The position numbers and the translations under genes are program-made. From assembly GCA_037576195.1 (NCBI GenBank), contig JAQZDE010000039.1:62001-126000 (forward strand): a stretch of DNA of 64,000 nt, given 5' to 3'. The notes under the pieces are model-generated. The model was not told where the DNA came from, made no database searches, and was given only the letters and a program-made list of their open reading frames with translations. Source of the DNA: Phytoseiulus persimilis (Eukaryota > Arthropoda > Arachnida > Mesostigmata > Phytoseiidae). Below are positions 58,002 to 64,000 of this stretch, piece by piece. Numbering within the stretch: the stretch's first letter is position 1; the number at the start of each line of letters is the position of its first letter.

Positions 58002-59968
58002 CTATGAATGTAGTGGCACCAGGACGGCGCGGAAACCGTCGGGAACCCGCACGTAGCGCATCCGAAGGTCTGGGAAGAGACTGCCGCCTGGGAATCTGTA
58101 TCGACTTTCCAAATCGCCGGCCGTCGGATAGCGAAGAGGATTCAGGGGACGTGCTACGTCCGAGGGACTCAACGGAAGTCCAGTCGGAGTAATTGCTAAC
58201 GGGCTCGGTACACCGTGGGCCAAACCACCCGTAGGTGTGTGCACAGGAATCGACGACGGCTGAAGGCTCGATGGAGGTACTCCGGGCCCGGACGAACGCT
58301 CGGGATAGGGTAGAGCCGCCGAAGAGCGGAAAATTGCACCCGCGGTATTCTGGTTGTCGGTTCCGGGCTCGTTGGTGAGCACTTCTGCGCGGAAACCGTT
58401 GTGATCGGCGATATAGTTAACACGTCGAACATGACCATCTGGTTGACGGATTGTGTAGTAACCAACACGACGTCCCGAGGCGTCAGCAACTTCAGAACGA
58501 GAATGCGCACCACCGGCCTCAGTTGGCGAAACATAGGCGAAGCTGAAGGGACGCGGGACTCTGTGTTCTTCATCGCGAGGCACAGGCGGCAGAAGCGTGT
58601 GAAGTCGAGTGGCAAAAGATACGTCTATGGGGAGGAGTCCAGAGCGATCTCGGAAACCTGAGTATCCATGTCGGTAGAGCAGATGGGCGTTACGGTCGTC
58701 GACATAACCGGAAGATTTCACCTCGTCTGTGCGCCTGCTAATCTCATCTGGCGGGAGCCTACCACGGGTATCCTGGATTGGGGACTCCTTTGCGATTCCC
58801 AGAGAGAGAGCGGGCGGAGTAGTCATCGGTTGCGAGAATGGTGAGGTCGTTGTCGAATCAACATCTCCACCAAGTGAGGCGGATTGAGCCGAGGTTGGCG
58901 TCGCGTCAGTGAACGTTGTTGAAGATTGCACCGAAGACAAGCCCGGATCGAAGTCGGAGATGGAAGGTCCTCCGAAAAGGGACGACGAAGAGGACCCTGA
59001 TGATTTATCCAAGGGTGAGGAGCTCGATTCAGTCCTTCGACCTGGAAATTTCCAAACGCATTATTGTTCATCCTTGGAGCGCCTTCGCAGGGCATGCTCC
59101 GAAACGTGACTCGAGCCGTAGGCAGCTGACTGCTAGGTAGTCGCAGACTCACGCAGCGGTTTTTCTCCGAATTCTTGCTGGATCAAGCTCAGGGGACTGT
59201 CGTCCTTTTCATCGTCCTCAAGGTCGTTTTGAGCATAGGCATAAGCCGCTACGAGAAGCAGCGGGAGGATCCTGGAAGTTAAAGTCGAACTGAGCCGTCT
59301 TGCTAGAACCACTCACGCCCACAGTCTCCGGTGTCAACTTCGGGACAGACACGGATCGGTTAGCGCACTGAACGGTTCAGGGGAATGGGAAAAAGCTCGC
59401 ATTCACGAGCTCATCAGCTTAGTTCTCTCGTCTCAACATACTGGTGAAATGACTGCATCAGAGAGACTGCGAAGCAAACGCTCGTCACGGCGGTCGAGGC
59501 TGAAATGAGCGCTCAATTCCGAGAGGTTTCTCTTTCTGAACCTCAGAGAATAGATTCTCTCGACTGGAACGCGTACCTATTACCGCAGCTGCCGCTGCAG
59601 CGGTAGTAGTGACGCCGGGCGAAATCTCCGCTTGGACTTCCCCATCGCATCTTCGCAGAATGAATGTCGTTCCACGGAAAACTCACTAACGTGCGCCACT
59701 ATAATCAGCCGGCCGTTCCCCACATAATTGCTCCGTAACTGCGCGCCCGATTGTGCGTGAAAGTGTTAGGCTTGACCAATCATACCGAATCGAAGGGAAA
59801 ATTCGAAGCGTGTCGAACCACTTGGTTTTCGATTGGGGACGGGTGAAATCTTGCTCACGACTAAAAACCGGGACCGAGCCATAGGCGACTAGCGACGACT
59901 GGGAGTGTATCCAGGAGGGTACCGCACGGTTGCAACTGTCACTCAGAGAGCACTTACAAGAACTTCAT
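58002..59968 (-). CDS. Cuticle protein with Rebers-Riddiford chitin-binding domain
   Basis: Exons 59968-59958 (11 bases), 59271-59153 and 59041-58002, in phase, 389 aa. The first intron interrupts the signal peptide after MKF-L; exon 2 completes it (ILPLLLVAAYAYA) and adds an acidic segment. A Ser/Thr/Pro-rich stretch follows, then the chitin-binding RR domain at about 208-268 (FSFAYVSP ... GYYTIRQPDGHVRRVNY, ADHNGFRAEV, TNEPGT), then a Pro-rich tail ending FRAVLVPLHS. The protein is secreted and binds chitin in the exoskeleton. It is longer than a minimal RR protein because of both flanks. The ending TNEPGT resembles arachnid cuticle proteins (inference). A TATA box lies upstream. Confidence 0.93.
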
Positions 59969-60041
59969 GAGCACTGTGCGGGACGCGGCGTATTCCACTC
60001 GACGAATCCAACTTTGTGATGAGGGATGCTTGCCGAGAGCC

Positions 60042-60049
60042 AATTTATA
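60042..60049 (-). promoter_or_regulatory. TATA box of the cuticle gene
   Basis: TATAAATT on the minus strand, 81 bases upstream of the start codon, placing a start site near 60020. TATA-driven promoters are common for cuticle genes. Confidence 0.55.
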
Positions 60050-63000
60050 CTTACAGCTCTCGCACTAAAGCTCCCCAAGGCAAGGCATACTTTTGTTCAG
60101 GAGGATCTTTTCAAGAATACCAAGCCACCCACCCACCCGCACACACACAACCACAACTTCTGATATAACTTCTGGAATAAACACACACAGCCACCAACAC
60201 ACCTACAAGCGCGTACTTCAAGTCGTAACAACCGCGGCCCTGTATTGGTGTGTTGGCCAGCAACGGTACCTCTGTTCTCTTAGTTAAGCGCCTTCTACTG
60301 TGGTGCAAAAGATCCGACAATATTTCAATCCTTGACCGAAGTTTTTCGTACCTTCGGATGATACATATTCCGATGTTGCTACCCTCCCATGTCGCCCAGG
60401 GAGTCCTTCTCCTGCTCCAAGGTTGGCTCCCTACGTTCAGCTCCGCCTGTTGCCTAGAGCGTGTGGAGGTGAACGAGGACTCCGAATCCATTCCACAGAA
60501 AGTTGAGTTTGCGGCGAGCTCCAAACTTTCCCTCCTTCCGCGGCTCCAACAGCCTCTTTCGAGCTCTAAGCGATGCATTTGGGACCCCCCGGGGTTGATG
60601 AACGGCGACAACTCCGAGGTGATTGCTGTCTCCAGGTGATTCGCAGGTTTCACTTGACATCACTTTTCACCTGGGTCGGATCTCAGAAGAAGGACACTAA
60701 CTACTGTCCTCTGCCATTTGTCAATCAATGCGATCCGGAAAGCAAACAGACACAAGTCACTGAATCACAGTCGCATAACTAGTTTCCTCCAGCTCATAAA
60801 CATTGTTTCTCTTCTGAGGGCGACACTCTGTTGTTCTGGGAGCGGTCAATTGAAGACTCGCCCCTCTTGCTCGTAACGATGTCGCCGGAAGAAGATTTCC
60901 ATCGGCAAACAATGCGCGGCTCACCTTCCGTCGGCTGTGACAACTTGTCACCGACTGCTAGCGGCGACTGTGCGCTCTTTGAACGGAGGACCCTTCAGGA
61001 GCTCCCCGACTTCAATCGTGAAGATCACTTCACTGTCAAGAACAGAATCAGGACAGAAGAGAAGAAGGGGTCGAATGAGACGATTCGGTGGCATTCTACG
61101 GTAGGCAGCCGTACATTGTTGTGCCGACTGCGGAGACATCACAGCGGAAACGATCTCTGGGAAATTCGCGTCCCAAAGTCACAACTTGAAAGCTGGTCAT
61201 ATCTAAGCAGTGTTTCTAAGTACCGTTCCTTCGCATTTGATGCTTGACAGCTAGCCCGTTTGTCGACGGAATGTTCTCAGCAATCGCAATGAATACAATG
61301 ATGCCTTCTTCCTCGTTCATGTAGGGGAGCCACAAGCCTCGTGGAACAAAGGGGGCTCGCATTCGATGTATACGAAAACGTCACAATTGAAGTTGCTCTT
61401 ACGCTTCTTCTGCGAGCCGACAGTGTTCCAGCTGAGGCGCCCATGTCGGCATAAGGACGGCATCATGGCTGCGGCCTCAACAACGCGGCGGCGAAAAATC
61501 ACGAGCGATCCAACTCGATTCAGATTCGATATCGAGGAATGATTCGATAACGCCCGATTCGAAACACTCGCGTACGCCGGATTTGAGCCGGAACTGTTGT
61601 TCGACGACCGATCTCAGAGCCTTCCAGTCTCTCCGGCAGACTGCTCCGCCGACCAGAGACGGTGATCTGCCGGAGATGAATCAGATTTCTTGCCGAATTC
61701 GTTGATAGATAATCAACGACTTCGATGAGCGAATCGATTGCTGGATCATGGTGCTGTGGTTGCGCTGAGCTGATGACTGACCGACGAGTCGACCTGCCTG
61801 GTGTCGTTTTTGGAGCTGGATTCCACGGCAGCCATGGGTTGATATTCAACCTGATGCGGGGTTCCGTACGGGCCAGTGTTCGTGATTCCCACAACGGCTG
61901 TTTCAAACAGAGACGATCATTCCAAGAAATTCGAGTCAGACGGCCCGTCCAGGTTGACACCTATCAATCTTGTATCATTCCCGTTCGAGCTACGTCAATG
62001 TTGCACCACTTTTCCGCCGGACGAGGAAGAAACGGCCGACTCAGCTCTTGAAGATTCACTTAAATGGAGGGAGTCTTTCTCTACCTTGTAATTGCGGTTT
62101 TGTCGTGTTGTTTCCTCTGTTCAACGAACCGTGAACCACGAGTCGTAACAAATAGGGACCTAAGCAGTTCCTGGGAAGAAAGGGGCGTTTGCTATAGAGC
62201 TGAGCGTAACACTCGTGTTGCATCGTATTATGGTCATGGAATGGGTCAGGAATTTTAGTTTCAACCGGGTGGCGCTTCCCCGGCCCGAAATGCAAGATGG
62301 CAAGTCCGGAAAAACACACAAAGTGATGAACTTAACACCTAGAAGTACTTTACGAAGGTTGCCGTCAGCAACGTAAGAACCGAATGCAACGGACTATGAC
62401 CCTGGATACATTTTGTAGTGCTGAGGAAGGAATGTTCTGACATCCCCGATCGAGTTCCGAGTGCAGAGATTACGAGCAGCGAGAGCAAATCCATTGCTCA
62501 ACCATGGGTTTGGCGGAGTTCAACGTGATTCCATCGCGCCAGCGGATTCTAGTTGCAGCATTATCGCTCTCTCGAACAGGGAGTCACGTGAGTCAATAAG
62601 CAGCTTCGATTCCGGGAGCGGTCTCTTCAGTGCTTTACATTCTGCCCGGGAGTATGCGGAAGTTGAGCATGGCCATGGGTCGTCAGCGCCCTCAGGGAGC
62701 GAACGGATGTTTCACCGAACCCCAGCGCTTCATCGATGGCATCGAAATGTGACAAGGTTCTAGACTTTCCGACACCATGTTCGAGAGGGCCACCGAAGAT
62801 GTCACGATTATGATTACTCTAGGGTTAACTGGAATCAAACTTCTCTCGGGCCCTGGGATATCCGCTCTGGGCCAGAGCCTCTGGCTTGTCGAGTGCACGA
62901 TCGGCCGATCAACACCGGACAACAACGCGAGCCGCGTCCGCTTTTTTCTCTGCAGGAAAGCCTGGAAATCTCATCGCGATGAGCTAATGGATCTGATTTG

Positions 63001-64000
63001 GAAGGCAAGGGGCAAAGAGCGAAGAGAGCTCTCCATTCCCTGCAGAATCACGGGGGCACCTCACTGCACTTGCGGTCAAGCATTTACGTGGTGCTCACCG
63101 AAATATGAGCACCAGGTCCAGCAAAAGAGATTCGAGGATGCATCGACGTTCACTGTGCGGGGAACCTCAACCAGCCTTAGCCCATGCAGACAGGGGGTTT
63201 CCACAAGGAAGATGGTGCTGCGCAGCGACAGACTGCTAGAATCGCTGCTGAAGCTGTCGAAATCCGGTCTAGTTGGAGGTACTCGCATTCAAAGGCCGCG
63301 TTATCGCTGCTATTCATTTGCGAGCGACAGTATGGCCTGTAGCATCCTGATAGCGAGCGTCTCGATCGTGTGCCAAAGCGTGGCCCAGTATTCAAACGAA
63401 TTTCCATGGGCACACGCATCCACCGACCGTTCATGAACAGAATTCAGTGAAGAGAACTAACGCTGGGTTCGACTCCGTTCCCCAGCGATTCGATCTGATT
63501 GTGAGAATGATTGGACTGCGGTTAAAACTCGAGCGTCGAGCGTCTTTCGTGTGCGTGATTCGTTGGCAGGGTGTGTCGAGCTCCGTGAGCACGAACAATG
63601 CGCGTTGATTAGATTTCTCTTCCGTGCGGTTCCTCGACGAGCTCTGGGGCCAACAGACCGACATCGAGAACGCACAGGATGGACTTCGCAGCGACAGCAT
63701 CAGAAGTTCTTGTGCGAGTTCTGCGTTGGGCACGAAGCTATCGCAGTTTTTACCGGAAGCGATAGGAGTCCAAACCGGTGTTGATGTGATACAGTAGCCA
63801 CGAACACTCGATCGGTGTGCTGGATAGAATCCGATTCCAATAACACAGATCAAGTCTACAGCTGTCATTCAGGACTTTCGGCCTGGCGCATCACGAATGG
63901 TTTGACGCCTGGCTCGAGCCCGGGAAGTCAGACCACAGGAATGATTCCTCCTCTAGTTGTGAAGGAAACATTAATTGTGGAAAAACGTGGGTTCATGTGC
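60050..64000. other. No gene recognised
   Basis: It begins with CA/CCCA-rich microsatellite sequence at about 60122-60205. Several protein-like frames overlap on both strands: plus 60879-61107 ending at a possible GTAGGC donor, plus 61876-62091 (71 codons, acidic end), minus 61520-61960, and plus 62777-63436 (219 codons). None has family resemblance or a coherent exon chain, so I assign no gene. Upstream regulatory DNA of the cuticle gene is expected near 60.05 kb. Confidence 0.4.

Noticed and set aside
62777-63436. A 219-codon plus-strand open frame
   Set aside because: No recognisable domain and no splice context; it is compositionally ordinary for random sequence in this G+C range.
1-64000. 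CRISPR arrays, bacterial operons or defence systems
   Set aside because: The window is spliced animal DNA. No spaced direct-repeat arrays, ribosome binding sites or polycistronic gene runs are present.

Overview
The window is animal nuclear DNA. It has many spliced genes with GT-AG introns, about half G+C, and no operons, tRNA genes, rRNA genes or CRISPR. A Rebers-Riddiford cuticle protein and a PET-plus-six-LIM Limpet protein point to an arthropod. The cuticle motif ending in TNEPGT resembles arachnid cuticle proteins, and the compact introns would fit a mite; that placement is inference. I built all gene models by hand from protein-family recognition, splice sites and reading-frame phase.

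Layout. 1-5374: no firm gene, with one open frame entering from the left edge. 5375-29590 (+): a Limpet/LIM-9 gene. It has two PET-domain exons, six LIM domains, a 14.8 kb intron that holds at least three alternative first coding exons, and a short 3' end. 30997-31692: a non-autonomous hAT-type element with terminal inverted repeats and an 8-bp target duplication. 31.7-36.0 kb: repeat-scarred intergenic DNA. 36173-39049 (-): mitochondrial Hsp70 (mortalin/Hsc70-5), 679 aa in four exons, with one GC-AG intron. 39.05-43.05 kb: no gene recognised. 43080-47711 (+): an SR-rich, RNA polymerase II CTD-associated factor of the SCAF1/PHRF1 type. 49654-56556 (-): a 14-exon gene for a SWIM zinc-finger protein derived from a Mutator-like (MULE) transposase. 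Inside its eighth intron, on the other strand, lies 51506-53472 (+), one open frame joining deoxyhypusine hydroxylase to a NUDT9-type ADP-ribose pyrophosphatase. 58002-59968 (-): a cuticle protein whose signal peptide is split by the first intron. 60.05-64.0 kb: no gene recognised.

The genes are functionally unrelated: muscle or cytoskeletal scaffold, mitochondrial chaperone, transcription-coupled RNA processing, eIF5A hypusination plus ADP-ribose hydrolysis, domesticated transposase, and cuticle. The most unusual items are the DOHH-NUDT9 fusion, its nesting in the transposase-derived gene, and the run of alternative Limpet start exons that drop the PET domain and LIM1.
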